Shown: in pieces, positions 12,676 through 21,305 of the stretch | How positions within the stretch are numbered: the first letter of the stretch is position 1 | How the letters are laid out: each line of letters begins with the position of its first letter | Assembly (NCBI RefSeq): GCF_019303475.1 | Contig: NZ_JABLSI010000057.1 | Span: 1-53,755, forward strand | DNA length: 53,755 nucleotides | DNA from: Streptomyces sp. JJ38 | GTDB lineage: Bacteria; Actinomycetota; Actinomycetes; Streptomycetales; Streptomycetaceae | Direction of reading: 5' to 3' | Made by a program: the position numbers and the translations under genes | The notes under the pieces: generated by a model | Database searches by the model: none | Seen by the model: the letters and a program-made list of their open reading frames with translations, nothing else | What the model was told of the DNA's origin: nothing

Positions 12676-13110
12676 TCAGAAGGCCCTCTTCCGTCCGGTG
12701 TCGGTGGTCAGGGCCCAGATGATGAACACGGCGATCGCGATGGCCACCACGGACCAGACCGGCTGGTAGGGGAGCCACATGAACTGCGCGATGGCGACGA
12801 GGACCGCCAGCGCCACGCCGACGCCGCGCGCCACGGCCGCGCCCGTGAGCACACCCAGGCCGGTGAGGGCCACGAGCGCGCCGAGGACCAGGTGGATCCA
12901 GCCCCAGGTGGTCAGGTCGAACTCGTAGACGTAGTCGCCGACGCGGGCGTACACGTCGTCCTCGGCGATGCCCGCGATCCCGACGAGGATGCTCATGGCG
13001 CCGACCGTGAGCATCAGGACACCGGCGAAGATCACTCCGCCGGAGAGGTCGGAAGCCTCGGTGCTCGCGTGGCGGGTGGAGCCTGCCGTGTTGTGCGGGG
13101 TGTCGGCCAT
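12676..13110 (-). CDS. DUF7144-type four-TM membrane protein
   Basis: 144 residues from ATG 13110 (GGACGA-type RBS upstream). A polar N-terminus of ~22 residues is followed by four hydrophobic helices (~24-48, ~64-87, ~90-110, ~113-136). The loop after TM1 carries EDDVYARVGDYVYEFD and leads into TTWGWIHLVLG at the start of TM2, the conserved pattern of the DUF7144 family abundant in Streptomyces. Function unknown. It is divergent from gap across a 270-bp gap and ends in its own terminator. Confidence 0.85.
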   Translation of the reverse strand: MADTPHNTAGSTRHASTEASDLSGGVIFAGVLMLTVGAMSILVGIAGIAEDDVYARVGDYVYEFDLTTWGWIHLVLGALVALTGLGVLTGAAVARGVGVALAVLVAIAQFMWLPYQPVWSVVAIAIAVFIIWALTTDTGRKRAF

Positions 13111-13318
13111 GGTCGTCCTCTCCGTCCTTCGGCCCCCGAGCCGTCGCCGCCGCCATTCGGCGGCAGGACCCGATCCTGGGCGACCGGCCTGGCCGCGGCG
13201 AGCTGTGCTGGCCCGTCCGGGTGAGGGGGAGCGCGAGCGGGAACGACGGCGTCGCCCGTGCCCGGAATCGGGTTTCCGCAGGTGGGGCTGGTGGTGGTCG
13301 CGTTCGCGGTGGTCCCGT

Positions 13319-13347
13319 TTCACGCTCGAAGAGGCGCCCGGTAGCAT
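13319..13347 (+). promoter_or_regulatory. Candidate vegetative promoter of the GAPDH gene
   Basis: TTCACG (13319-13324), a 17-bp spacer and TAGCAT (13342-13347), about 34 bp before the GTG start. Spacing fits sigma-70-like (HrdB) promoters; the -10 has the conserved T, A and final T. Inference from sequence only. Confidence 0.45.
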
Positions 13348-13380
13348 CATCTGAGCGCCGCCTAGCTCGAAAGATGAACA

Positions 13381-14835
13381 GTGACTGTCAACGAGGACAC
13401 GTTCACCAACTGGAAGCACCGCGAGGAGATCGCGGAGTCGATGATTCCGATCATCGGCAAGCTGCACCGCGAGCGGGACGTCACGGTCCTGCTGCACAGC
13501 CGCTCCCTGGTGAACAAATCGGTCGTCAGCATCCTGAAGACCCACCGTTTCGCCCGGCAGATCGCCGGTGAGGAACTGTCGGTCACCGAGACGCTGCCGT
13601 TCCTGAATGCTCTGACCACGCTCGATCTCGGCCCGTCCCAGATCGACATCGGCATGCTCGCAGCGACGTACCGGGCCGACGACCGTGGCCTGTCGGTGGA
13701 GGAGTTCACCGCCGAGGCCGTCGCCGGGGCCACGGGAGCCAACAAGATCGACCGCCGCGAGTCGCGCGATGTCGTCCTCTACGGGTTCGGCCGCATCGGC
13801 CGGCTGGTCGCCCGGCTGCTCATCGAGAAGGCGGGCTCCGGCAACGGCCTGCGGCTGCGCGCCATCGTCGTGCGCCGGAGCGGGACGACGGACGGCGCGG
13901 ACCTCGTCAAGCGCGCCTCCCTGCTGCGCCGCGACTCCATCCACGGCCAGTTCCAGGGCACGATCACCGTTGACGAGGCGAACAGCAAGATCATCGCCAA
14001 CGGCAACGAGATCAAGGTGATCTACTCCGACGATCCGACGTCGGTGGACTACACGGCGTACGGCATCAAGGACGCCATCCTCGTCGACAACACCGGCAAG
14101 TGGCGCGACCGCGAGGGGCTCTCGAAGCACCTGCGCCCCGGCATCGACAAGGTCATCCTGACCGCGCCCGGCAAGGGTGACGTGCCCAACATCGTGCACG
14201 GCGTCAACCACGACACGATCAAGCAGGACGAGCAGATCATCTCCTGTGCGTCCTGCACCACGAACGCGATCGTGCCGCCGCTGAAGGCGATGGCGGACGA
14301 GTACGGGGTCCTGCGGGGCCACGTGGAGACCGTCCACTCGTTCACGAACGACCAGAACCTGCTGGACAATTACCACAAGTCGGACCGCCGTGGCCGCTCG
14401 GCGCCGCTGAACATGGTCATCACCGAGACGGGTGCCGCCTCCGCCGTGGCGAAGGCCCTGCCCGACCTCCAGGCCAAGATCACCGGCAGCTCGATCCGCG
14501 TCCCGGTCCCGGACGTCTCGATCGCGATCCTCAACCTCCAGCTCGCGCGCGAGACCAACCGCGACGAGGTGCTCGACTACCTCCGCAACGTCTCGCTCAC
14601 CTCGCCGCTGAAGCGTCAGATCGACTTCATCAGCGCCCCCGACGCCGTCTCCAACGACTTCATCGGTTCGCGCCACGCCTCGATCGTCGACGCCGGTGCC
14701 ACCAAGGTCGACGGCGACAACGCGATCCTCTACCTCTGGTACGACAACGAGTTCGGCTACTCCTGCCAGGTCGTCCGCGTCGTCCAGTACGTCTCCGGCG
14801 CCGAGTACCCGACGTATCCGGCTCCCCTGGCCTGA
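13381..14835 (+). CDS. gap: Glyceraldehyde-3-phosphate dehydrogenase, long form
   Basis: 484 residues, GTG start. Converts glyceraldehyde 3-phosphate, NAD(P)+ and phosphate to 1,3-bisphosphoglycerate. The NAD-binding YGFGRIGR is near residues 134-141, the catalytic Cys292 in SCASCTTN, and WYDNEFGYS lies near the C-terminus. Compared with the usual ~335-residue enzyme it has an N-terminal extension of ~130 residues (from residue 1 to ~130, helical and mixed-charge). This matches the known ~480-residue GAPDH subfamily of actinomycetes and some proteobacteria. The residue after TTN is Ala, where the common enzyme has Cys. Monocistronic between a promoter and a strong terminator; probably a second GAPDH beside the glycolytic gap-pgk-tpi copy elsewhere. 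Confidence 0.95.
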   Translation: MTVNEDTFTNWKHREEIAESMIPIIGKLHRERDVTVLLHSRSLVNKSVVSILKTHRFARQIAGEELSVTETLPFLNALTTLDLGPSQIDIGMLAATYRADDRGLSVEEFTAEAVAGATGANKIDRRESRDVVLYGFGRIGRLVARLLIEKAGSGNGLRLRAIVVRRSGTTDGADLVKRASLLRRDSIHGQFQGTITVDEANSKIIANGNEIKVIYSDDPTSVDYTAYGIKDAILVDNTGKWRDREGLSKHLRPGIDKVILTAPGKGDVPNIVHGVNHDTIKQDEQIISCASCTTNAIVPPLKAMADEYGVLRGHVETVHSFTNDQNLLDNYHKSDRRGRSAPLNMVITETGAASAVAKALPDLQAKITGSSIRVPVPDVSIAILNLQLARETNRDEVLDYLRNVSLTSPLKRQIDFISAPDAVSNDFIGSRHASIVDAGATKVDGDNAILYLWYDNEFGYSCQVVRVVQYVSGAEYPTYPAPLA

Positions 14836-14885
14836 CGAGAGGCCGGCACCCGGCCGCCCGGCCCAGGGCGGTCGCCGGGCACCAC

Positions 14886-14922
14886 GCGCGACGCCCCTCG
14901 GTCCGTCCGAGGGGCGTCGCGC
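14886..14922. terminator. Bidirectional terminator between gap and acyltransferase
   Basis: Perfect 16-bp arms (GCGCGACGCCCCTCGG and its complement) with a 5-nt TCCGT loop, between two convergent genes. Confidence 0.85.
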
Positions 14923-14947
14923 CGTGTGGGCCGGGCGTGGGCCGGGA

Positions 14948-16759
14948 TCAGCTAGCGGGCCGCTCGCCCGCGAGGAGCTCCCGCAGCTCGGCCACGGCGG
15001 CGCGCAGCTCGGCGGCGAAGGTGTGCATCTGCGCCGCGACCGGAGCCGGGGTGCTCAGGTAGACGTGGAAGCGGTCGGGGAGCAGGACGTAGGCGACTCC
15101 GATGCACTGCGTGCTGGTGGAGCCGAAGCCGAAGTACCGGATGTGCGTGGACGGGGCGGAGCTGGTGCTCAGGAAGTCGTCGCGCATGATCTGCCAGCCC
15201 GGGGAGCGGTAGAGGGCCGGCTGCGGCCCGCCGCGGCGGCGCTGGATCAGCTCCAGCTCCCACAGGTGCTGTTCGGGGGCCCGGCCCGTCTGGCACTCCC
15301 TGGCCCGTTCGACGTGCGCCGTGGCGGCGGCCCGGAAGGCGGCGCGGCGGGTCTCGGCAGAGGCCGTGTCGTTCTCCATCGCGGCCACGAAGCCCTGCAT
15401 CTGCGGGGTGACGACCCGCATGGCCTCGGTACGGCCGTGCCGGTACTGGCGGGTGGCGATGGACTCGTAGGTCGCGCCCAGACGTCCCTTGGCCCGCTGG
15501 TGGGCGAGCTGGTAGGCACACTGGACGAAGGCGTCGGGGGAGACGCCGAGGGCCTTGGCCGTGCCGCTGCCGAAGTCCGGGAACGCCACCGTGGCGGTGG
15601 CCGTGGCCTCGCCGTAGGCGGCGAAGGACTCGGCGGCCGAGCGCACCAGGGCGCGCAGCTCCTCGTCCAGGACGAAGCTGATCGGCTCCAGGGCGGGGAG
15701 GCCCTGGGCGGCGGCTCCCGAGCGTTCGGCGTGCTCCTGGGCGGAGGCGCCGAGGAGGGCGTCGACAAAGCCGAGGATCGTCGTGCCGTCCAGCTCGCAG
15801 TGCTCGACGTTGATGCCCGCGCGGCCGTCCGCGAAGACGACGAGGGTCACGGCCTTGTCGAACCAGCGGTTCCCGCGGTCGCCGTGGAGGAGCTCGTCAC
15901 AGGCGGCCTGCTCGTCCGCGGGCGCGAAGTCCTCCAGGGAGAGGCAGAAGAGGGCGGTCTCGACGTCGTCCAGGGCCTCGGCGTTGCGCGGGTCGAGGGC
16001 CAGGAGCGAGGAGCGGGCGGCGGCCCACTCGGCCCTGGCCATCGTGGTGAGGTGGCCGACGGGCGCGGGCTCCCGCTCGGTGGCCGCCTTCGTGACGTGG
16101 CACAGCCCGGCTTCGAGGTCCTCCAGGGAGTACGGGACGCCGTCGGGGCCGATCACGTCCATGCGGTACATGGTGCCGCGGTGGAAGACGACGATGTGCC
16201 GGGCCTCCGAGGGACCGGGCCACGCCTCGGTGTACGGGGCGCGGACGGTGTCCTGCTCGGCGCCGGGGATGCGGGTGGTGGAGAACAGGTACCGGTTCTG
16301 CACCATGGACTGCGGCACCCCGCGCTGCGTCACGGGCGGCAGCTGCCCGCGGTCGATCGAGCGCTTGTAGTCCAGCGCGCCCGCGACGAGCCCGGCCGCC
16401 CGGGGGATCTGGGCCCCGCCGCCGTCCGCGCGGTCCTCACCGTCCGCGTGGTCCGCGAAGAGGAAGAAGAAGTTCGCGTTGAGTGCGATCCGGTCGCGGC
16501 GGCCCAGGTAGCGGTAGGGCCAGAAGGTGTCGAGCCAGCTGTGCACGCCTTCGGCGGCGTCGTACTCGGCCAGCGCGGCGTGCAGGGCGCGGCCGGGGCC
16601 GTCGGGGGCGAGGAAGGCGGCGACCTCGGCCTCGGTGGCCGCCAGCTCCTCGGCCGTCAGCAGCGGCGCGCACCAGGTGAGGAAGCGCTCGCAGCTCTCC
16701 TCCAGCGTGGGCAGGGGAACGCGCGGCAGCTCGGCTTCATGTCCGAAGGTGCTGTTCAA
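14948..16759 (-). CDS. Carnitine/choline-type O-acyltransferase
   Basis: Transfers an acyl group between CoA and the hydroxyl of a small alcohol, typically carnitine or choline. 603 residues, full family length. Catalytic His320 sits in VEHCELDG, the expected (E)H-x3-DG context. Further family landmarks are DTFWPYRYLGRR near residue 80, LNANFFF just after, and the C-terminal STSTQCIGVAY. I chose TTG 16759 because it overlaps the methyltransferase stop (TTGA), the sequence upstream in frame is shadow, and no in-frame ATG/GTG lies nearby. The enzyme is common in eukaryotes but sparse in bacteria. As last gene of an oxygenase-methyltransferase-acyltransferase operon it probably acylates a hydroxyl installed by the oxygenase. 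The alcohol substrate cannot be read from sequence. Confidence 0.9.
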   Translation of the reverse strand: MNSTFGHEAELPRVPLPTLEESCERFLTWCAPLLTAEELAATEAEVAAFLAPDGPGRALHAALAEYDAAEGVHSWLDTFWPYRYLGRRDRIALNANFFFLFADHADGEDRADGGGAQIPRAAGLVAGALDYKRSIDRGQLPPVTQRGVPQSMVQNRYLFSTTRIPGAEQDTVRAPYTEAWPGPSEARHIVVFHRGTMYRMDVIGPDGVPYSLEDLEAGLCHVTKAATEREPAPVGHLTTMARAEWAAARSSLLALDPRNAEALDDVETALFCLSLEDFAPADEQAACDELLHGDRGNRWFDKAVTLVVFADGRAGINVEHCELDGTTILGFVDALLGASAQEHAERSGAAAQGLPALEPISFVLDEELRALVRSAAESFAAYGEATATATVAFPDFGSGTAKALGVSPDAFVQCAYQLAHQRAKGRLGATYESIATRQYRHGRTEAMRVVTPQMQGFVAAMENDTASAETRRAAFRAAATAHVERARECQTGRAPEQHLWELELIQRRRGGPQPALYRSPGWQIMRDDFLSTSSAPSTHIRYFGFGSTSTQCIGVAYVLLPDRFHVYLSTPAPVAAQMHTFAAELRAAVAELRELLAGERPAS

Positions 16760-17595
16760 CGGGGCTCTCGATTCACGTTGTCGGAACGGGACGCGGTGGG
16801 GCGGGACAGGTAGAGGTGCGCGTACATCCAGCCTTCCGCCTCCAGACCGCTCGGGTCCACCCCGGCGTCCGCCATGCCCTCCAGCAGGCGGGCCTGCTCC
16901 TCGGGAGAGGCGAACCGGCGCTGCCGGAAGAAGCCGTCGACGCGGGTGGTCTCGTAGCCGAGGTCGGCGAGAGCGGCGTCGATGGGGTCGAAGGGGAACA
17001 TGCGCAGCATGAAGTGGGCCATCCACGGGCGCCGCTCGCCCTGGGCCCGGAGGACGCGGACCAGGGTGCGCTCGGAGACGTAGCCGAGCGCACCGGTGGA
17101 GACGATCAGGTCCGTGCCCGCGAGGGCGTCGCGCTGCGGGGGCGTGAGCTCGTCGCGCTCCAGGTCGGCGCGGACGGCGCCGTCGAGGAACCCGGCCTCG
17201 CGGGCGTAGGCGAGGGCCTCGGCGGAGGAGTCGAGCCCGACGACCCGCACGGCGGGGCCCGCCGGGTGGGCGGCCAGCTCGCGGTCCTGGGCGAGGAGCG
17301 CCTCGCGGGTGCGGGTGTCCGGCTCCCGCGGGCAGTAGCGCGCGTACAGCTCGTCCAGGGTCATGTCGTACTTCAGCAGCGCGGCGTTGATGCCGTACGA
17401 GCAGCCGATGTCGAGCACCTGCGGCACCGCCACGCCCCGGGCGTCGCGGTACTCGCGCACGAGCTTGGCGAAGTAGGGCTTGGCGTGCTGCGGGATGGCG
17501 TAGCCCAGGGGATGGAAGGCCCGGAAGTACGGGCGCGGGTCAGGCTGGTTGTAGACGTGGTCGAGCGAGACTTTGCCGTTCGCGTCGAGACGCAC
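16756..17595 (-). CDS. Class I SAM-dependent methyltransferase
   Basis: 279 residues from GTG 17595 (GGAGG about 9 bp upstream). SAM-binding motif I VLDIGCSYG is at residues ~60-68, a motif-II-like VVGLDSS lies near 128, and VSTGALGYV follows near 175. The N-terminal ~50 residues (LDHVYNQPDPRPYF) form a family-specific cap. It does not look like EgtD or a catechol O-methyltransferase, so N- versus O-methylation is open. Middle gene of a three-gene operon: 33 bp after the oxygenase, overlapping the acyltransferase start. If the pathway makes a carnitine-like betaine this would be the N-methylating step, which is inference. Confidence 0.85.
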   Translation of the reverse strand: MRLDANGKVSLDHVYNQPDPRPYFRAFHPLGYAIPQHAKPYFAKLVREYRDARGVAVPQVLDIGCSYGINAALLKYDMTLDELYARYCPREPDTRTREALLAQDRELAAHPAGPAVRVVGLDSSAEALAYAREAGFLDGAVRADLERDELTPPQRDALAGTDLIVSTGALGYVSERTLVRVLRAQGERRPWMAHFMLRMFPFDPIDAALADLGYETTRVDGFFRQRRFASPEEQARLLEGMADAGVDPSGLEAEGWMYAHLYLSRPTASRSDNVNREPR

Positions 17596-17628
17596 AGGTA
17601 CGGGCCTCCGTCGGTAACCGTCGGTTCG

Positions 17629-18501
17629 TCAGTCGAGCAGCCGGTCGCCCCGGACGGCCTGGCCCCGGGCCGCCGCCAGGTGTTCTGGCAGGACGCGGCC
17701 GAAGAGCTGCCGGGTGCGGGCGACGCTGCCGACGACCCCGGGGCGCTCGCTGTACGCGAAGATCGCGGAGTGGCGTGCGATCGCGCCCCGCACGGGGCTG
17801 ACACGGTGCAGCGAGAAGCGGCCCTTGAACAGTTGCAGATCACCGGGGTGAAGCGGAAGACGGCGTACCAGGCGTTCACCTTCCCCGGCGAGCACGGCTC
17901 GCACGTCGTCGAAGCGCTCGTCGTCGGCGGTCCTGATGCCCGGGCAGTACTCGAAGACCCCGCCGGCGTCGGGTTCCTGGGTGAGCATGCTGACGGTGAA
18001 CTCGTTGGTGTCGAAGTGCCAGGGGTGCTCCATGCCGGGCCCCACGACGTTGAGCACGAGGCCGGAGAGCGGGTCGGCCAGCTCGTGGAGCCGGGGCAGC
18101 CCGAAGCAGCGGGCGAGGAAGTGCTGGAAGGCGGGGTCGCGGTAGAGGAGGTCGATGAGCGAGCCGTGTGGGACGCGGTCCCGGGGCACGAAGGCGTTGC
18201 CCCGCTGGAAGGTCCGCCGGCCGGGGTGGCCCTCGGGCAGCTCGGAGTCGACGGGAATGTTGTAGACGTTGACGGTCTCGACGTCGTAGTGGGCCTGCGG
18301 GGCGATGGCGGCGCACTCGCGCCGCAGCGCGTCGAGCAGTCCGGGGCGCACGAAGTCGGGCAGCACGGTGCAGCCGAGAGTGTCGAGGTCCCGGCGGGCG
18401 CGGGCGACGACGGCCGCTCCCGTCGGACCGTCGAGCTCGGCCAGGGGGTACCGGGCCGTGTCGACGGCGTGGTCGAGCGTCATGCCGTTCAAGGTGCTCA
18501 T
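17629..18501 (-). CDS. Fe(II)/2-oxoglutarate oxygenase, HalD/BesD-like fold with hydroxylase triad
   Basis: 290 residues, ATG start with GGAGAGG upstream. Non-haem iron dioxygenase: facial triad His162-x-Asp164 in WHFDTNE and distal His232 in LHRVSP, with RHSAIFAY after it supplying the probable 2OG contacts. The stretch from WHFDTNE through EPDAGGVFEY to the following PGIR resembles the free-amino-acid HalD/BesD group. Members that halogenate replace the Asp of HxD with Gly; here Asp is kept, so hydroxylation is predicted. First gene of the operon with the methyltransferase and acyltransferase. Likely substrate is an amino acid or related small molecule; identity unknown. Assignment to the HalD/BesD group is by recollection of motifs and needs a profile search. 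Confidence 0.82.
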   Translation of the reverse strand: MSTLNGMTLDHAVDTARYPLAELDGPTGAAVVARARRDLDTLGCTVLPDFVRPGLLDALRRECAAIAPQAHYDVETVNVYNIPVDSELPEGHPGRRTFQRGNAFVPRDRVPHGSLIDLLYRDPAFQHFLARCFGLPRLHELADPLSGLVLNVVGPGMEHPWHFDTNEFTVSMLTQEPDAGGVFEYCPGIRTADDERFDDVRAVLAGEGERLVRRLPLHPGDLQLFKGRFSLHRVSPVRGAIARHSAIFAYSERPGVVGSVARTRQLFGRVLPEHLAAARGQAVRGDRLLD

Positions 18502-18564
18502 GCGTTCCTCTCCGACCTTCCGGCGGGGCGCGGGGCCGTCGCGGGCCGTCGCTGCCGGGGCATA

Positions 18565-18580
18565 ACTCTACTGATGAGTA
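18565..18580 (-). promoter_or_regulatory. Candidate promoter/operator of the oxygenase operon
   Basis: On the minus strand TAGAGT (18570 to 18565) fits a -10 element 64 bp before the ATG. The dyad TACTGATGAGTA (18569-18580, 4-bp arms, 4-bp centre) overlaps it and the spacer. This is the size and place of a TetR/MarR-type repressor site, but the arms are short and no regulator gene is adjacent. Confidence 0.35.
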
Positions 18581-18656
18581 ATGCAGTTGAACTTCCCACA
18601 GTGTCGCCTGCTTGTCTGTGACACGTCACACCCCGCGCGCAAACGGGCCGGAAACA

Positions 18657-18702
18657 CGCGACAGCGCCGCCGCCCCCGAGGGGGGACGGCGGCGCTGTCG
18701 CG
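18657..18702 (-). terminator. Terminator of the GH3 gene
   Basis: 16-bp perfect arms (CGCGACAGCGCCGCCG and complement) plus an inner C5/G5 pairing, 8 bp beyond the GH3 stop. It separates the glycosidase gene from the oxygenase operon, which therefore needs its own promoter. Confidence 0.85.
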
Positions 18703-18709
18703 GTGGGGC

Positions 18710-21091
18710 TCAGCCGGCCGGGCGAGCCGCCCGGGAGAACGCGCGGACGGCCCGCGTCGGCTCCCCCGGTCGGAAGCGGTGCCCGGCCGCGGCGGGGCCG
18801 CCGTCCGCGAGCCAGCCGGCCCCGGCCGCCGGGACGTCCGTCGTCAGGCCCCAGCCGTAGGGGAACAGCGGGTCGTAGTCGGCGTCCCCGACGTTGACCG
18901 GGACCTGCTCGGCCGAGCGCGGCCAGCTCACCGGCAGGCGGCCGGTGAACGGCCGCCTGCCGTACAGGACGTCGGCGACGCCCGCTCCCTCGGTGCCGGG
19001 CAGCCAGGAGGCGACGAGGGCGTCCATGGCGCCGAGCTGTCCGGTGACGATCTGCGGACGCCCGGAGACGACGAGGACGACGCACCGCATCGCGCCGCAG
19101 ACGGTGTCCACGGCCTTGCGGTCGGCGGCCGAGAGCAGCAGGTCGTGGCCGCCGTTGCCGACGTCACCCTTGCCCTCGGCGTAGGGCGTCTCGCCGACGA
19201 CGACCACGCCGACGTCATGACCGCCCGTGGGGGCCGAGGCGTCCTCGGAGTACGTCATCCGGCCCGCGGGCGCCACCGCGCGCAGCGCCTCCCGGATCGT
19301 CGTGCCCTCGGTGATGTCGCCCGAGGAGCCCTGCCAGGTGATCGTCCAACCGCCCGTCTGGTTGCCGAGGTCGTCCGCGTTGGACCCGGCGAGGTACACC
19401 TTCTGGCCGGGGGAGAGCGGCAGGACGCCGTCGTTCTTCAGCAGGACCTGGGACTTGGCGACGGCCTCCCGGGCGACCGCCCGGTGCTCGGCCGAGCCGA
19501 CCCGGTCGAGGTGGGTGGTGTCGGCGAAGGGCCGCTCGAAGAGGCCGAGCTGGAACTTGCGGGTCAGGATGCGGGCGACGGCGTCGTCGATCCGGGACTG
19601 CGGCACCCGGCCCGCCCGCACCTCCGCGAGCAGCGTGTCCTGGAACTCCCGGTAGGCGTGCGGGACCATGTTCATGTCCACCCCCGCGTTGACGGCGGTG
19701 CGCACGTCGGTGGCGTAGTCGCCGGGGATCTGGTCGATGGCCTTCCAGTCGCTGACGACGAACCCGTCGAAGCCCATCTGGTCCTTCAGCACGCCGTTGA
19801 TCAGCTCGCCGTGGGCGTGCATGCGCACCGGACCCCGGCCGTCCCCGGCGAGGTCGAGGGAGGAGAAGGACGGCATGACGGTGCCGACGCCGCGCCGCAC
19901 CGCCTCGGCGAAGGGCGGGAGGTGGACGCTCTCCAGCTCCTCGCGGGTGATCCGGGCGATGCCCTGGTCGACCGTGTAACCGTCCCCGTGGGTGGAGGAG
20001 CCGAACGCGGTGGCCCCGTCGGCCACGAAGTGCTTGGCCGTGGCCATGATCCGGTCGCGGCGGTGGAGTTCACTCCCGTCGGCAGCGCCCTGGAGGCCCT
20101 GGACGGCCGTGGCCATGGCCTTCACCAGCTCCGGATCCTCGCCGAAGGACTCGTAGGCGCGCCCCCAGCGCTCGTCCCGCGAGACGCACAGGCAGGGCGC
20201 GAAGGTCCAGGGGATGCCGGTGGCCCGTGTCTCGACGGCCGTCACCTCGGCGGCCCGGGCGACGAGGGAGGGGTCGCGGGACGCCCCGAGCCCGATGTTG
20301 TGCGGCATGATCGTCGCGCCGACGACGGTGTTGTGGCCGTGCACCGCGTCGATGGCGTGCAGGATCGGGATCTGGAGCCGGTCCGTCCGCGCCCGGAGCT
20401 GGTACCAGTCCGTCAGCGCCGCCCAGGCCGCCGGGGTGTTGGGCCGGGGCGGGTGGCTGCCGCCGTAGATCAGCGAGCCGATGTGCCGGGCCGCGAGGTC
20501 GCCCGGGGCCTTCAGCGCGTTGTGCTCGATCTGCGTCATCTGCCCCGCCTTCTCGGCCGGGGTCATGCGCGCGAGCAGGTCGGCGACGCGCTCGTGCACC
20601 GGGCGCCGGGCGTCGAGATAGGGCAGGCCGTGGGCGTCGATCACCACCGTCGGACGCTGCTCCGGGGCTCGCGCGCCCGTGACGTCCAGCTTCAGCGGCA
20701 GCGTCTCGGCGGTCTCGGCCCGGCCGTCGTCGTACGTGCGCACGGCGATGGAGCGCGTGGTACCCGAGCGGGCCCCGGCCGGGAAGGACAGCGTGCCCTC
20801 GGGCGCTTCGAGGTCCTCGCCCGGCTTCGCGCTGCCCTTCGCCGCGGAGTACCGGACGGTCACCGGCCCGGCGAGCGGCGCGGACCCGGGCGTCACGACG
20901 CGCAGCCGCACCCGCGCGGTCCCGCCCTCCCGGACGGGCTGGACGACGGAGTCGACGACGACGCGGGAACGCCCCTCCGGCTCCGCGGCCCGTGCGACGG
21001 AATCCGCCGCGCCGAGCGGGAGCAGGGCGGCGAGGGTGGCGGCGGAGGCGAGCAGGGCGCCCCCGGCGCCCCGTCTGCCGGTCTTGTGCAT
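18710..21091 (-). CDS. Secreted glycoside hydrolase family 3 (beta-glucosidase-like)
   Basis: 793 residues from ATG 21091 (GGGGAG RBS). The N-terminal signal peptide (RR, hydrophobic core, ARA-AEP cleavage near 35) predicts secretion. A beta-sandwich domain resembling Calx-beta follows (~40-140: VREGGTARVRL, SAKPGEDLEAPEGTLSF), then the GH3 barrel (~155-500) with KHFVADG and catalytic nucleophile Asp448 in VVSDWKAID, and the C-terminal GH3 domain (~520-770) ending FPYGWGLT. GH3 enzymes of this type remove terminal beta-linked glucose or related sugars from oligosaccharides. The Calx-beta-like N-terminus is an unusual addition. Monocistronic, with its own terminator. Confidence 0.93.
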   Translation of the reverse strand: MHKTGRRGAGGALLASAATLAALLPLGAADSVARAAEPEGRSRVVVDSVVQPVREGGTARVRLRVVTPGSAPLAGPVTVRYSAAKGSAKPGEDLEAPEGTLSFPAGARSGTTRSIAVRTYDDGRAETAETLPLKLDVTGARAPEQRPTVVIDAHGLPYLDARRPVHERVADLLARMTPAEKAGQMTQIEHNALKAPGDLAARHIGSLIYGGSHPPRPNTPAAWAALTDWYQLRARTDRLQIPILHAIDAVHGHNTVVGATIMPHNIGLGASRDPSLVARAAEVTAVETRATGIPWTFAPCLCVSRDERWGRAYESFGEDPELVKAMATAVQGLQGAADGSELHRRDRIMATAKHFVADGATAFGSSTHGDGYTVDQGIARITREELESVHLPPFAEAVRRGVGTVMPSFSSLDLAGDGRGPVRMHAHGELINGVLKDQMGFDGFVVSDWKAIDQIPGDYATDVRTAVNAGVDMNMVPHAYREFQDTLLAEVRAGRVPQSRIDDAVARILTRKFQLGLFERPFADTTHLDRVGSAEHRAVAREAVAKSQVLLKNDGVLPLSPGQKVYLAGSNADDLGNQTGGWTITWQGSSGDITEGTTIREALRAVAPAGRMTYSEDASAPTGGHDVGVVVVGETPYAEGKGDVGNGGHDLLLSAADRKAVDTVCGAMRCVVLVVSGRPQIVTGQLGAMDALVASWLPGTEGAGVADVLYGRRPFTGRLPVSWPRSAEQVPVNVGDADYDPLFPYGWGLTTDVPAAGAGWLADGGPAAAGHRFRPGEPTRAVRAFSRAARPAG

Positions 21092-21273
21092 GACCCACTC
21101 CCCAAGGCTGAGGGCTTCAGGTGATCCGACGGCGTGGAGTCAACTGCTCGCCGCGGTACGGGGTCAACGCGTCACGCGGGAGGGCGGCGTGGGCCGACCC
21201 GATCGGCGGATCGATGGGATCGTCAGCTCATCGGTGGAGTCGGCTCATGGGACGACCGGCGTGTCGGTGTACC

Positions 21274-21289
21274 GGTGCGTCGACGCACC
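21274..21289 (-). terminator. Palindrome after the nitrate-assimilation operon
   Basis: Perfect 16-bp palindrome GGTGCGTCGACGCACC, 17 bp beyond the last stop of the leftward operon. Short but well placed; could also be a protein-binding site for the GH3 promoter side. Confidence 0.4.
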
Positions 21290-21305
21290 CGCCGCCCGGG
21301 CCCGT

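Noticed and set aside
14948..17026. 692-residue frame for the acyltransferase
   Set aside because: The first ~89 residues are Arg/Pro-rich shadow overlapping the methyltransferase; TTG 16759 coupled to its stop is a better start.
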